Below, piece by piece: positions 33,591 to 42,093 of a stretch of DNA of 46,127 nt. Within the stretch, counting starts at the first letter, position 1. Each line of letters opens with the position of its first letter. Origin of the DNA: Chloroflexus sp. (GTDB taxonomy: Bacteria > Chloroflexota > Chloroflexia > Chloroflexales > Chloroflexaceae); the NCBI GenBank assembly GCA_025057175.1, contig JANWYE010000005.1:1-46127 (forward strand). Direction: 5' to 3'. Under the pieces are notes generated by a model. That model was not told the origin of the DNA. It searched no databases and saw only the letters and a list, made by a program, of their open reading frames with translations. A program made the translations under genes and the position numbers.

Positions 33591-35510
33591 TCATCCCCAC
33601 CCCCGCAACTCGGTCTCGGTCAGCGGTTTTTCCAGTTTGGCGTATTCACTACGCGCCGCGCTCAAGATGTGGCGCATGCACACCGGTTCACCGGCATCAG
33701 CAGCCAGAAAGGCAGCATTCAAAGCAATACTGCGAATGTTGCCGCCGGCCAGATTCAACTGCGCCAGCCGCGCCCAATCCAACTCGGCAAGCGGCGTTTC
33801 CGGCGGGAAGACCCGCTGCCAGATGCGCCGGCGTTGGGCTGAGTCGGGAAATGGAAAGTTGACGATGAAGCGAATGCGGCGCAGGAATGCAGCGTCGATC
33901 GCCTGCTTCATGTTGGTAGTGAGAATGGCCAGCCCGCGATATGCCTCCATCCGCTGCAAGAGATAGCTCACCTCAAGGTTAGCGTAGCGGTCGTGGCTGT
34001 CCTTCACCTCACTGCGCCGGCCAAACAGCGCATCGGCCTCGTCAAACAACAAGATCGCCCCACCACCCTCAGCAGCATCAAAGATGCGGCGCAGGTTCTT
34101 TTCGGTCTCGCCGATGTACTTGCTAACAACGGCGCTTAGGTCAATGCGATAGAGGTCGAGCCGCAGTTCGTTGGCCAATACCTCGGCGGCCAGCGTCTTG
34201 CCAGTACCGCTCGGCCCAGCGAAGAGAGCACTAATGCCCAGCCCGCGTTCACCTCGCCGGCCAAACCCCCACTGCTCGTAGACCCGCGCCCGCTGGCGCA
34301 CATGGGCTGCCATCTGGCGAAGCGTTGCAATGTGCTCCTCTGGCAACACGAGATCGTCCCAACCTACCACCGTCTCAATCCGTTGGGCCAACCCGTCAAG
34401 CCGGAGTCGCGCCTGTGTCCGGCAGGCTTCCCACCAATCGGTGGTCTGATCGGTCATTGTGGCTAACCCAACCGCGCGGATGGCGTTAGCGTTGAGGGTA
34501 AACTGGGCGAGTAGCGGTTCAAGTTGGCCATTGAGAGCCACACTGCGTTCTCCCAGTATCTGCTGCCAGAGCGATCGTTGCTCGGCCCGATCCGGCTGCG
34601 GCACATCCACCCGCACCATCAGCCGGTCACTCGCTGGCAGTGGATCGGCGCTCGCCAGCAGCACTGTACCCTGAACCCGTTCGAGCCAGTGGAGCAGTGC
34701 GCGTGGCGCCTCGCCATCGCCAATAGCGACCAGCGCTAGCGCGCCGCTCAGCGCCGCTTCCCGTTCCCACAGCCGGGCCAACGTCTCTTGCTCGGCAGCC
34801 TCGCCGGGCAAATCCTCGGCCCGCAGCACATACACTGCCCGGCCCAACTGCTCGCCTACCGCCGCCGCAATTGCCTGCCGGCTGAATGAATCACCGCCAC
34901 AAATCTGCACCGGCGGCGGATCGCTGGTCTCTTCCCACAGCGCCGCGATCCGTTCGGCCAATTGCCGGTGCGAGAGCGGCAATACCGCTGCCGGCGCCAA
35001 CAGACGCAGCAACGGTTGCAACCGCCGGTCAACCGTCGCCACACCGAGCAAGTAGTGCAACACCCGCTCGTCAATCCGCAGCGGCGCAGTTGCCAGCGGC
35101 TCACCCTCGGCCAATTCGATCAGCCGCCAATGGCGCAGCGGCGCGGTCGGGGTCACTGCGCTCCAGTGGGCGGCGGGCAACAGCGCCAGCGCCAGCCCGA
35201 TGGTTGGACGGTAGCGCTGCGGATCACCGTGCGCCGCCGCACAGAGCGCCGCCATGCCGCTGTCAAGTTCCACGCCGGCGCAGAGCAGCAGCAGTTCGGT
35301 CTCGAAATCGGTCAAACCAAAGATGATGCGCAACCGATCAAGCGCTGGCAGCGCGGGCAGCGCCGCGCGGGCACTGGCGAGCGCCTGCTCGGCCTCACGC
35401 ATCCCGGCCTCATCACGCCCGCCGGCTAAACGCCGTTTTGTCACCTCCAGCGCCGCGCTGAGATAGCGCTGGTTGGCTGTGACCCAATCGCTTGCCGTTG
35501 CCGTGCTCAT
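33591..35510 (-). CDS. eCIS AAA+ ATPase (Afp15/Pvc15-like)
   Basis: 639 residues. The C-terminal AAA+ domain is intact: Walker A GPSGTGKT at 432-439, Walker B ILLFDEAD at 486-493, sensor 1 ILTTNMK near 529-535, and arginine finger region AFLRRIRF at 541-548. The N-terminal ~350 residues hold a degenerate second NTPase-like domain (around VQICGGDSFSRQ, 201-211) that lacks a Walker lysine. This two-domain layout is typical of the eCIS ATPase, needed for particle assembly or cargo loading. Start overlaps the DUF4255 gene stop by 4 bases. Confidence 0.95.
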   Translation of the reverse strand: MSTATASDWVTANQRYLSAALEVTKRRLAGGRDEAGMREAEQALASARAALPALPALDRLRIIFGLTDFETELLLLCAGVELDSGMAALCAAAHGDPQRYRPTIGLALALLPAAHWSAVTPTAPLRHWRLIELAEGEPLATAPLRIDERVLHYLLGVATVDRRLQPLLRLLAPAAVLPLSHRQLAERIAALWEETSDPPPVQICGGDSFSRQAIAAAVGEQLGRAVYVLRAEDLPGEAAEQETLARLWEREAALSGALALVAIGDGEAPRALLHWLERVQGTVLLASADPLPASDRLMVRVDVPQPDRAEQRSLWQQILGERSVALNGQLEPLLAQFTLNANAIRAVGLATMTDQTTDWWEACRTQARLRLDGLAQRIETVVGWDDLVLPEEHIATLRQMAAHVRQRARVYEQWGFGRRGERGLGISALFAGPSGTGKTLAAEVLANELRLDLYRIDLSAVVSKYIGETEKNLRRIFDAAEGGGAILLFDEADALFGRRSEVKDSHDRYANLEVSYLLQRMEAYRGLAILTTNMKQAIDAAFLRRIRFIVNFPFPDSAQRRRIWQRVFPPETPLAELDWARLAQLNLAGGNIRSIALNAAFLAADAGEPVCMRHILSAARSEYAKLEKPLTETELRGWG

Positions 35511-36820
35511 GGGATGATCACCGTTGGCCCACTAAACCCGCTACCACTTACGTCAAGCTGGCTTTCAGCCCCGTCTACTTGCACGCGCACTAGATAAGTG
35601 CCTGCCGGCACAATGTCTGTCGTGAGAGCCAGCGTCGTGTCGGCATCGTTTGGGGGAGGCGCTGGCGCGCGCGCGGGCAGCGGCAGCGCAAACGAGCGCG
35701 GCGGACGGTTGGCCGGTGGCGATGTCTCATCAAGCAAGAGCGTCACCCGCTGCTGTTTGCCCACCGGCGGGTTAAGGTTTAGCGTGATGGTGACATTGCC
35801 GTTGCCATCACGCGGACCGGCGGTGGCGCTCACGATCGGATGCAAGATAAACGCGGCTACATTCGACTCGACGCCGCGATGTGGGGTGGGTGGCGTGCCG
35901 AGTTGTAACCGATGGACGACCTGCGTAGCTTGCACGCCGGCTCGCAGCGTTGCCGGCAGCGGCACGATGATCTGGCTATCAGTCATCTGATCAGCCGTAA
36001 CCGCCACCTCAGCGTCGCCGATCCGCGCCACCACATCATCGCCGCGCAACTGCTGGCCGCGAATGACCAGCCGGTAGCCGGGCAAGATCGGCTGCTGAAA
36101 GCTGACCGAATCAGTTGCGGTGCGTTGTGAGCCGAGCTGGGTGATGCGCGGTTGGCGCAGCGGCAAGACGTAGAGATTGCGCCGGTGCACTGGCAGCGCT
36201 GGCCGGGTAGGTCGCCGGCTCTCGATCAAGACCACCGATACCTGATAAGCGACGGTAGGCCGGTACGGGGATTGCATGCTCGACCAGATCTGCGAGACCT
36301 GTTCAAGGCTCAACGGTTCGGGGGTGATCTTGATCTGCTCGATCTGATCGGCCAGATCGGCAGCTACTAAGCTAGCGCGGGCCGATCCCGGCAAAGCAAC
36401 GCCACTCACCGGCGTGGGTGGAGCAAGGGCGGTGCGGATGGCATCGCGGGCTAACACTGGTGTCTCGTGCAAGAGTTGCATCGCATAGCCCAACAACAGT
36501 TCGGCCAGATAGTCTTGATCGGTGTAGGCGGTCAACAAGTAGTGCAGATCGAGCGCCAGCGGCGGATCGCTGACCAGATCGCCGCGCACCGAACGCGATG
36601 GCAAGCCGTAGTTGCGCCAGCCGGGGTTGTAGGTCACGTGATAGAGAAAAAGGTTGAGCTGGCCACTATTAGGCGTGAAAGCGGCAAGCGCCTGCGCCGG
36701 AGCCAAGACGCTCACTGTCACATCGCCGAGCGTGCCGGTGATGTCGTGGTCAATGAGGCCATCTTGCAACAGATCGCGCAAGACGGCAGTAACCGCAGCG
36801 ATGGCCAGCGCGTTGCTCAT
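35507..36820 (-). CDS. Tail terminator, DUF4255 family (Afp16/Pvc16-like)
   Basis: 437 residues. The N-terminal DUF4255 domain is clear (NALAIAAVTAVLRDLLQDGL ... VSVLAPAQA ... LNLFLYHVTYNPGWRN ... DLHYLLTAYTDQDYLAELLLGYAMQLLHETPVL). In Afp/PVC this domain caps the tube and sheath and fixes tail length. The extra C-terminal ~230 residues form two probable Ig/TIG-like beta domains (around 240-300 and 330-437), longer than the shortest family members; they could face outward from the distal end. ATGA overlaps link it on both sides, so translation is coupled. Confidence 0.93.
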   Translation of the reverse strand: MSNALAIAAVTAVLRDLLQDGLIDHDITGTLGDVTVSVLAPAQALAAFTPNSGQLNLFLYHVTYNPGWRNYGLPSRSVRGDLVSDPPLALDLHYLLTAYTDQDYLAELLLGYAMQLLHETPVLARDAIRTALAPPTPVSGVALPGSARASLVAADLADQIEQIKITPEPLSLEQVSQIWSSMQSPYRPTVAYQVSVVLIESRRPTRPALPVHRRNLYVLPLRQPRITQLGSQRTATDSVSFQQPILPGYRLVIRGQQLRGDDVVARIGDAEVAVTADQMTDSQIIVPLPATLRAGVQATQVVHRLQLGTPPTPHRGVESNVAAFILHPIVSATAGPRDGNGNVTITLNLNPPVGKQQRVTLLLDETSPPANRPPRSFALPLPARAPAPPPNDADTTLALTTDIVPAGTYLVRVQVDGAESQLDVSGSGFSGPTVIIP

Positions 36821-37608
36821 CGCTTCCCTCCCTCGCGTCGCCTGAGATACTCGTCAAGACTGAGCTTCGGGGCCGGCGGTTGCAGGCGTGGGCGTGGCGG
36901 CGGCGACGGCAGCGACGGCGACGGCGGCATGGCCCGCACCTCCACCCGTCCGATTGTCACCGTAATCCGCGGCGGGCGGGTTGGCGCTACCGGTTCACGC
37001 GCCATCGCTGGCACCGCTCGCAGTGGCGGCGCGTCTGGCGCTACGGATGGCCGCCTTGGTTGATCAACGGCGCTGGCTGGCTCCAGTACATGCGACAGAT
37101 CCGCCTGCGTAATGCGCTCGTTGTTCGCCTCGTTAGCGACAACATCTGGCAGGATGCGATCCGGCGCATCGAGCTGCTGGACTTGGACTGGATACCGCAT
37201 GGGTATGGCCCCCATCTCACTGCCAATCGTTGGCGGTTGCCCCCACGCCGGCGGGATGCGGGCCGGCGCATCAGATTGCTGGGCTTGAGCCGGGTAGCGC
37301 GTGGGTATGCCCCCCATCTCACCGCCAATCGTTGGCGGTTGGCCCCACGCCGGCGGTGGTTCTGCCGGCAACGGTAGCAACTCCCGGCGCTTGGCCGGCT
37401 CTGGCGCGCGGGCAGATAACGGCTCTGCTGGGCGTGGTGGTAACGGTGGCGGCGCTGATGCGAGATCATCCTCCACCGGCAACGGCGGCAGATCGTCCGC
37501 CGGCAGCGCAACCGGCTCGAACCGCGCCGGCAAGCGCGGCTGCACGGTACCGGCTAATCCATCGCCCACACTGCGAGCCAGCAAATTAGCCAGCGGATCG
37601 TTCATCAT
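36817..37608 (-). CDS. Proline-rich eCIS protein with internal duplication
   Basis: 263 residues, about a fifth proline, mostly disordered. Residues 85-118 and 119-152 are a near-identical 34-residue tandem duplication (PPAWGQPPTIG-EMG-IP-RYP). The C-terminal part has two conserved-looking motifs: PRITVTIGRVEVRAM (213-227) and LSLDEYLRRREGGKR (249-263), which I recall from similar proteins in eCIS loci. It could be an adaptor peptide-like chain holding cap, ATPase or cargo together. The start overlaps the zinc-motif gene by 23 bases and its stop overlaps the DUF4255 start by 4. Function unknown. Confidence 0.75.
   Translation of the reverse strand: MMNDPLANLLARSVGDGLAGTVQPRLPARFEPVALPADDLPPLPVEDDLASAPPPLPPRPAEPLSARAPEPAKRRELLPLPAEPPPAWGQPPTIGGEMGGIPTRYPAQAQQSDAPARIPPAWGQPPTIGSEMGAIPMRYPVQVQQLDAPDRILPDVVANEANNERITQADLSHVLEPASAVDQPRRPSVAPDAPPLRAVPAMAREPVAPTRPPRITVTIGRVEVRAMPPSPSLPSPPPRPRLQPPAPKLSLDEYLRRREGGKR
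37153..37356. repeat. 102-bp tandem duplication within the proline-rich gene
   Basis: Codons 85-118 (37356-37255) and 119-152 (37254-37153) are two 102-base copies with few differences. They encode the 34-residue units described for the gene. Few changes between them suggest a fairly recent duplication. Confidence 0.85.
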
Positions 37609-38284
37609 GCACCATCTGCAAATACAATGCGCGCCGTCGCGGACTGAGCGCCAGAATATCGCTTTCGCGCCAGCCGTAAGCCCGCGCTAGCGTATGCACA
37701 TCGCGCAGCGCCTGCCGCGCCCACCGATCCAGTTCTTGCCAGACAAATCCCGCTACATCGAACGGCGCGGCCCACGCATGGCCACAATCGGGGCAGGTTA
37801 GCTCGATTTGCAGATCGAGCAGCGGATCGGCGGCGGCCATCGCGGTTGCTATAGCCGTTAATTCGCCCTCGGACAGTGTTGCCGGCGCATCGATCAAGCA
37901 TCGCTCGATGAGGTGGCGCGTTGCAGCCGGGCCGGGTGGCAATGCCAGCAGATCGGTGCTAGCCGGCAAGCGGAAGGCCAGTTGCCGGCCATTGATCTCA
38001 AGTTGTTGCACAGCCATCGCCGGCGCTAACGCGCGCAAGGCCGTTGTCGTCACCGAAAACTCCAACCGAGTGGCGCAGGCCGGGCATGCTGCCACGCACT
38101 CCATCTGCGCGCCAAACAGCCACTCTCGCACCAGCAACAGCAAGCCATCGCGCGCGCCCACCGGCAAATCGGCAACGGCTGTCTCAGGAAACAATGGCTC
38201 TAGTAGCGCCAGCGCCCGCGCCACCGGCGGCTGCGCCACGCCCGCCTCCCAGACTGCGAGCAGGGTTGCTGCGGAAATGGTCAT
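37586..38284 (-). CDS. gp26-like zinc-motif baseplate/assembly protein
   Basis: 232 residues from the ATG at 38284, supported by GAGGTGG upstream. Two cysteine clusters, CVAACPAC (Cys63, 67, 70) and CPDC (Cys164, 167), probably build one zinc knuckle between a helical N-terminus and the C-terminus. The C-terminal helix pair (ELDRWARQALRDVHTLARAYGWRESDILALSPRRRALYLQMV) is the recognisable part of T4 gp26-like proteins in eCIS and phage-like clusters. Such proteins act in baseplate hub assembly; the exact role in eCIS is not well known. It stands between the tube and proline-rich genes. Confidence 0.8.
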   Translation of the reverse strand: MTISAATLLAVWEAGVAQPPVARALALLEPLFPETAVADLPVGARDGLLLLVREWLFGAQMECVAACPACATRLEFSVTTTALRALAPAMAVQQLEINGRQLAFRLPASTDLLALPPGPAATRHLIERCLIDAPATLSEGELTAIATAMAAADPLLDLQIELTCPDCGHAWAAPFDVAGFVWQELDRWARQALRDVHTLARAYGWRESDILALSPRRRALYLQMVHDERSAG

Positions 38285-38435
38285 CGTCCACCTCAAGAGC
38301 GCCAAGCATGAAGCGGCAGTGGCACGTCCCCGCTCCACAATGCCGGGTACCCGCATCTAGCTTGGCGGGCCGGCGATGCGAGCGGCAAGTGTCACCTCGG
38401 TCTGCCGGCAACCTGCCTCCCCGCCCCGTGCGTCT

Positions 38436-38960
38436 CTACTGCGGCTCGGTGAAACTCGGCTCCTCCGGCTCGCCAATGTCGTAATCGCGTTCCCACCCCT
38501 CATTCTCGAGCTTGATGCTCTGGATCGCGACTGCATTGGCGTTGGCGTCGAGTTCGGGCAAGGCCTGATACTCCGACACCCAGCAGCGATACACCTTGTA
38601 GGCAATCGCCAGTTGGCCGGCCTCGTTGTAAACCTCAATAATGATGTCTTTGCGAAAATCCTTTAGCGAGACCTCGGCCCCCAGCCCAGAACCGTAATTC
38701 CAGACCTTATTCGCCCACTTCTCGAACTCGGTATCGTGGGTCACGCCGCGCTCAAGCGTGATCGGTTCGTACTTGGTGCGCCCCGGCGACTTGCGTACGT
38801 TGCTCGCGTCGCCACCCTCGCGATGCTCGACCACTTCCGTAGTGCGCTTCAGCGCTGACACCTTGCTCACCCCGGCCACATACCGTCCATCCCACTTAAT
38901 GCGGAACTTAAAGTTCTTATAGGGATCGAACCGCTGCGCATTCACGCTAAACTGCGCCAT
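38436..38960 (-). CDS. Inner tube protein (Afp1/Afp5, gp19-like)
   Basis: 174 residues. Family features run through the length: DPYKNFKFRIKWDGRYVAGVSKVSALKRTTEVVEHREGG, PGRTKYEPITLERGVTHDTEFEKWANKVWNYG, KDIIIEVYNEAGQLAIAYKVYRCWVSEYQALPELDANANAVAIQSIKLENEGWERD. The protein stacks as hexameric rings inside the sheath. Afp has two to three tube paralogs; here only one is present in the window. Follows the sheath gene after 48 bases. Confidence 0.97.
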   Translation of the reverse strand: MAQFSVNAQRFDPYKNFKFRIKWDGRYVAGVSKVSALKRTTEVVEHREGGDASNVRKSPGRTKYEPITLERGVTHDTEFEKWANKVWNYGSGLGAEVSLKDFRKDIIIEVYNEAGQLAIAYKVYRCWVSEYQALPELDANANAVAIQSIKLENEGWERDYDIGEPEEPSFTEPQ

Positions 38961-39008
38961 AACCTATTCCCCCTGTGCGAGCACAACGTGTTGTGCCCCT
39001 AGCTTGCC

Positions 39009-40556
39009 TTACTCGATCTGCCCGGCCAATTGTTGAATCTTGATAATCACAAACTCCGCCGGCTTGAGCGGTGCAAAGCCGACCACGATATTGACCACCC
39101 CCATATTGATGTCGGTTTGGGTCGTCGTCTCGCGATCGCACTTCACCAAATAGGCCTCGCGCGGCGAGCGGCCCTGAAACGCGCCTTGCCGGAAGAGGGT
39201 CTGCATAAACGCGCCTACGTTCAGCCGGATCTGCGCCCACAGCGGCTCATCGTTCGGTTCAAAGACCACCCATTGCAGGCTGCGGTAAAGCGTCTCTTCG
39301 ATAAACAACGCCAACCGGCGCACCGAAATATACTTCCATTCTGAAGCCAACTGGTCAGCGCCGCGGTAGGTGCGCGCGCCCCAAACCACATTACCGCTCA
39401 CTGGGAAGGTGCGCAGACAATTGACACCGAGCGGATTGAGCCGCCCCTGTTCGCCATCGGTTAAGTTCACTGCTAACGCGCGCACGCCGAACAGCGTCGC
39501 ATCCTGCCCTGCCGGAGCCTTCCACACGCCCCGCTGGGCATCGGTGCGGGCAAAAACGCCGGCCACTGCACCGCACGGCGCAAACTCTTCCAGCCGGTTT
39601 TCGCGCAGCGGGTCGGGAATGCGCACCCGCGGAAAATAGATTGCCGCGTGATCATCGCGCGCCACCGCCGCGCTCAACGTCCCAATCCCAATCTCCGCAG
39701 CGCCAATCGTGCGCCAACTCGACGGCGCATCAATAATCAGAAACGCCCGCTCGTCGCGGCAAAAGCGCAGCGCCGCCGTCCACACCGCCTCGGTCACATC
39801 GGTCTCACGGGTAAAGGGCGGAATGCAGAGCAGATTAAAGAGATCGGCTTTGCGCAGCGCATAGATGCCGGTCTTGTTATCGAAATCGCCCAAATACTCA
39901 GCCTGAGCTAACGCATTCCCATCGGTGCCACTCGTCGCCGGCATAGCGTCGGCGACCACTGCCGGACGCACTGAAGGAAAGGTGCCGGGATGGGGATCAG
40001 GCACGCGCAGCAGCAGCGACTCTTGGGCCAGCACTGTGCCCACATAGCGCGGCGCAGCCGGGTTGATTGACACATTGCGGAACGTCTCGCGTCGCGCCGC
40101 CTGCACCGGATTCGTCCCCGGAATAATCTCGACGACGGTAAGGTTAAACTCATCGGCTTGCAACGGTTCGCGGGTGTTATGGTCAACGCTGATGCGCAGA
40201 TTGTTGCCCCATGCGCCCTCGTTGCTTGCGTCCAACGTCAGATTATCAGTCCCGCTCGCTGGTGACAGATTGAAACGGGCTGCGGTCGCGCCATTAATTA
40301 GGCGCACAATCAACGCATCGGTGCCGCCATTGAGAAAGAAGTGTTGCACCGCGTAGCTCATCGTGCTCGCTTCCCACAAGCCGCCGAAAAGCCGCTCGTA
40401 ATCGCCGAAGTTCTGAATCCGCACCGGATCATTCACCGGCCCGCGCCGCGCCCGCCCAACAAAGGCGGTAATCGACGTCGCCACGCCGGTGATCGTGCGC
40501 ACACCACTCGGCACCTCCTCAATGTAGACACCCGGATACGACAACGTGACCGGCAT
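39009..40556 (-). CDS. Contractile tail sheath protein (Afp2-4-like)
   Basis: 515 residues. The N-terminus (MPVTLSYPGVYIEEVPSGVRTITGVATSITAFVGRA) and the C-terminal core (GARTYRGADQLASEWKYISVRRLALFIEETLYRSLQWVVFEPNDEPLWAQIRLNVGAFMQTLFRQGAFQG, then DINMGVVNIVVGFAPLKPAEFVIIKIQQ) are classic for sheath subunits, in which N- and C-terminal arms weave neighbours together. Known eCIS often have two or three sheath genes; only one is found here, so this locus is simple. The middle ~200 residues are an extra surface domain. Confidence 0.98.
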   Translation of the reverse strand: MPVTLSYPGVYIEEVPSGVRTITGVATSITAFVGRARRGPVNDPVRIQNFGDYERLFGGLWEASTMSYAVQHFFLNGGTDALIVRLINGATAARFNLSPASGTDNLTLDASNEGAWGNNLRISVDHNTREPLQADEFNLTVVEIIPGTNPVQAARRETFRNVSINPAAPRYVGTVLAQESLLLRVPDPHPGTFPSVRPAVVADAMPATSGTDGNALAQAEYLGDFDNKTGIYALRKADLFNLLCIPPFTRETDVTEAVWTAALRFCRDERAFLIIDAPSSWRTIGAAEIGIGTLSAAVARDDHAAIYFPRVRIPDPLRENRLEEFAPCGAVAGVFARTDAQRGVWKAPAGQDATLFGVRALAVNLTDGEQGRLNPLGVNCLRTFPVSGNVVWGARTYRGADQLASEWKYISVRRLALFIEETLYRSLQWVVFEPNDEPLWAQIRLNVGAFMQTLFRQGAFQGRSPREAYLVKCDRETTTQTDINMGVVNIVVGFAPLKPAEFVIIKIQQLAGQIE

Positions 40557-40673
40557 ACTGTTGCTCCTTGCAATAGCCCGAAACCACTATCGGACGGTAT
40601 GGCGTCTGCTGGCAGCGCACCATGAGGGTGAGGCCGTGACTCCAAAACATCATGCGCTGCTGATTGGCCCGTA

Positions 40674-41066
40674 TTAAGCCGCGTCGCGCCCGATCAGCAC
40701 CTCAATTGTGACCGGCTGCGCCGTTGGATTGGAAAAGGCAAAATCGAGATTAGCTGTGCCCAGCAACGCCACTGCGCCGGCGCCGATCAGCATGTGCGGG
40801 CCATCGAGGGTCAGCGCGCTACCGCCATCAACGGTATAGGTCAGTGGCGGCGAAGCATCATACCGGCTCGCCGAAATCAAAATAAAGCGCACTGTACCGC
40901 CACCCGATGGCGCGGCGAAATTGGCCTGCCCCGGCGTGTTACCGCTGGCCGCCGCCACTTGCACTTGCCCCTTGAGATAGACATCAACCGGCAGCGTCTG
41001 GGATTCGGTCTTCCGCGGCCCACCGGCCACAGCCACGCTCAGCGTCCACTGAATACTTTCCGGCAT
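40674..41066 (-). CDS. First gene of the eCIS locus: beta-rich protein of unknown function
   Basis: 130 residues from the ATG at 41066, with a strong GAGGAGG site. Almost entirely predicted beta strands rich in Thr, Val and Gly (IQWTLSVAVAGGPRKTESQTLPVDVYLKGQVQVAAASG ... VTIEVLIGRDAA), no cysteine, no signal peptide or membrane segment. It precedes the sheath gene by 117 bases and opens the operon, so a structural or decorating role is likely. I do not recognise a family. Confidence 0.75.
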   Translation of the reverse strand: MPESIQWTLSVAVAGGPRKTESQTLPVDVYLKGQVQVAAASGNTPGQANFAAPSGGGTVRFILISASRYDASPPLTYTVDGGSALTLDGPHMLIGAGAVALLGTANLDFAFSNPTAQPVTIEVLIGRDAA

Positions 41067-41206
41067 ACACACCCCTCCTCGCACACACGTCACAACGGAC
41101 ACTACGGCACCGGCGGGCACTGCCTGAAAGAATCAGGCTGGTTATCAAACTGGCTGAGTCATGGCCGAGAAAGGGGAAAATGGGAGGAGAATGGGATGGC
41201 TTGATG

Positions 41207-41258
41207 CGAGAAGTTTCTCGGCTTCTAGATCGCCCTTGTATTATAGCTATGCTGTCAA
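41207..41258 (-). promoter_or_regulatory. Candidate promoter/operator region of the eCIS operon
   Basis: On the minus strand a perfect TATAAT (41245-41240) lies about 170 bases before the first eCIS gene. A perfect TTGACA (41258-41253) is only 7 bases upstream of it, too near to be its partner; the -35 at normal distance is weak. About 13 bases past the likely start is the palindrome cgagaa-gt-ttctcg (41207-41220), a possible operator. Confidence 0.45.
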
Positions 41259-41987
41259 GATATAGAGAAGGTCAAACTATTGAAACTGATCACGCATAAC
41301 TTACCTACAAGAACGTCATGCCGCCACCATTTTTGCAGCATGGAATTGGTGGCATTTTGGACGCCCGCTGCGACAGCCGGCAGTTGCAGTCGAACGAAGC
41401 GCAGTGCGACACCCAGACTCATCCCGGCAGGTTGTTGGTTTCTCCCAAAGCTACCAATCTGGCAGAACAAAGACGCACCACCGCTGAGGCCTGAGAAAAC
41501 CGCACCTATCCCCCCCTCGCCAGATTGCCATCGGTAGCCTTCCGCGATGCAACCGCAGATTGGTTGCCGTCAGCGGAGAATATTGCGCGCAGCATCCGCC
41601 GTCAGATGCTTACCTGCACTGGCGGATAGCAATATCTTGCCTCATCCAGCGCGTCTGCCAAACTGTCAGACCGAGATGAAGCAAATTCCGATAATGATTG
41701 ACAGCGGGTAAAGTATGCAATCAGCGTTTGTGCCAACTTTTGCTCATACATCTCAGAAGTGTTGGATTTGTGCGCAAAGATGTGCGATTGACTCCAAAAC
41801 GCTAGAAGAGATCGCTTTCCCCTTCCCACCCGCCTAACATCTGTTCGCCACCTGACAATTGAAAAGGGAACTTTATTGTGAGAAAATCCACAATTTGTCC
41901 GATATTTGTGTAAATTATCACGAGCGGGTTTTATCAGATCAGACGCTCTGCCTAACCAAATTTGTACTTTTTTGCCCAGTATTCCTG
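41259..41987. other. Long intergenic region between the eCIS locus and the AP2 gene
   Basis: Together with its flanks this is about 1 kb (41067-42093) without a convincing gene. Composition changes from GC-rich to AT-rich toward 41860-42060. Short open frames exist on both strands (for example minus 41602-42003), but none has a ribosome site and recognisable product. The region may hold the remains of a decayed gene or mobile element, and it holds the eCIS promoter. Confidence 0.55.
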
Positions 41988-42016
41988 TGCAGCGAATGGG
42001 CAAAATGTGGTATTAT
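41988..42016 (+). promoter_or_regulatory. Possible promoter of the AP2-domain gene
   Basis: TATTAT at 42011-42016 with a weak TGCAGC (41988-41993) 17 bases upstream, in AT-rich DNA. The start would be near 42023, about 70 bases before the ATG at 42094. Confidence 0.4.
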
Positions 42017-42093
42017 AGAAAGCGGAGGTTTCAACCTTCGAGACAATCACTAAACGTACAAGTCCTACCAAGTTTTCACAAGGAGCAATCAGC

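Noticed and set aside
13508-41066. Prophage
   Set aside because: No capsid, portal, terminase, integrase, lysis or replication genes; ATPase, DUF4255 and DUF4157 genes are eCIS hallmarks.
41255-41537. Overlapping short frames on both strands in the same spacer
   Set aside because: Neither has start signals or a recognisable product, and they are mutually exclusive.
41602-42003. 133-residue minus-strand frame in the eCIS-AP2 spacer
   Set aside because: Its C-terminal half reads fairly naturally, but there is no ribosome site, no recognisable family, and it covers the AT-rich promoter zone. It may be a remnant; not called as a gene.
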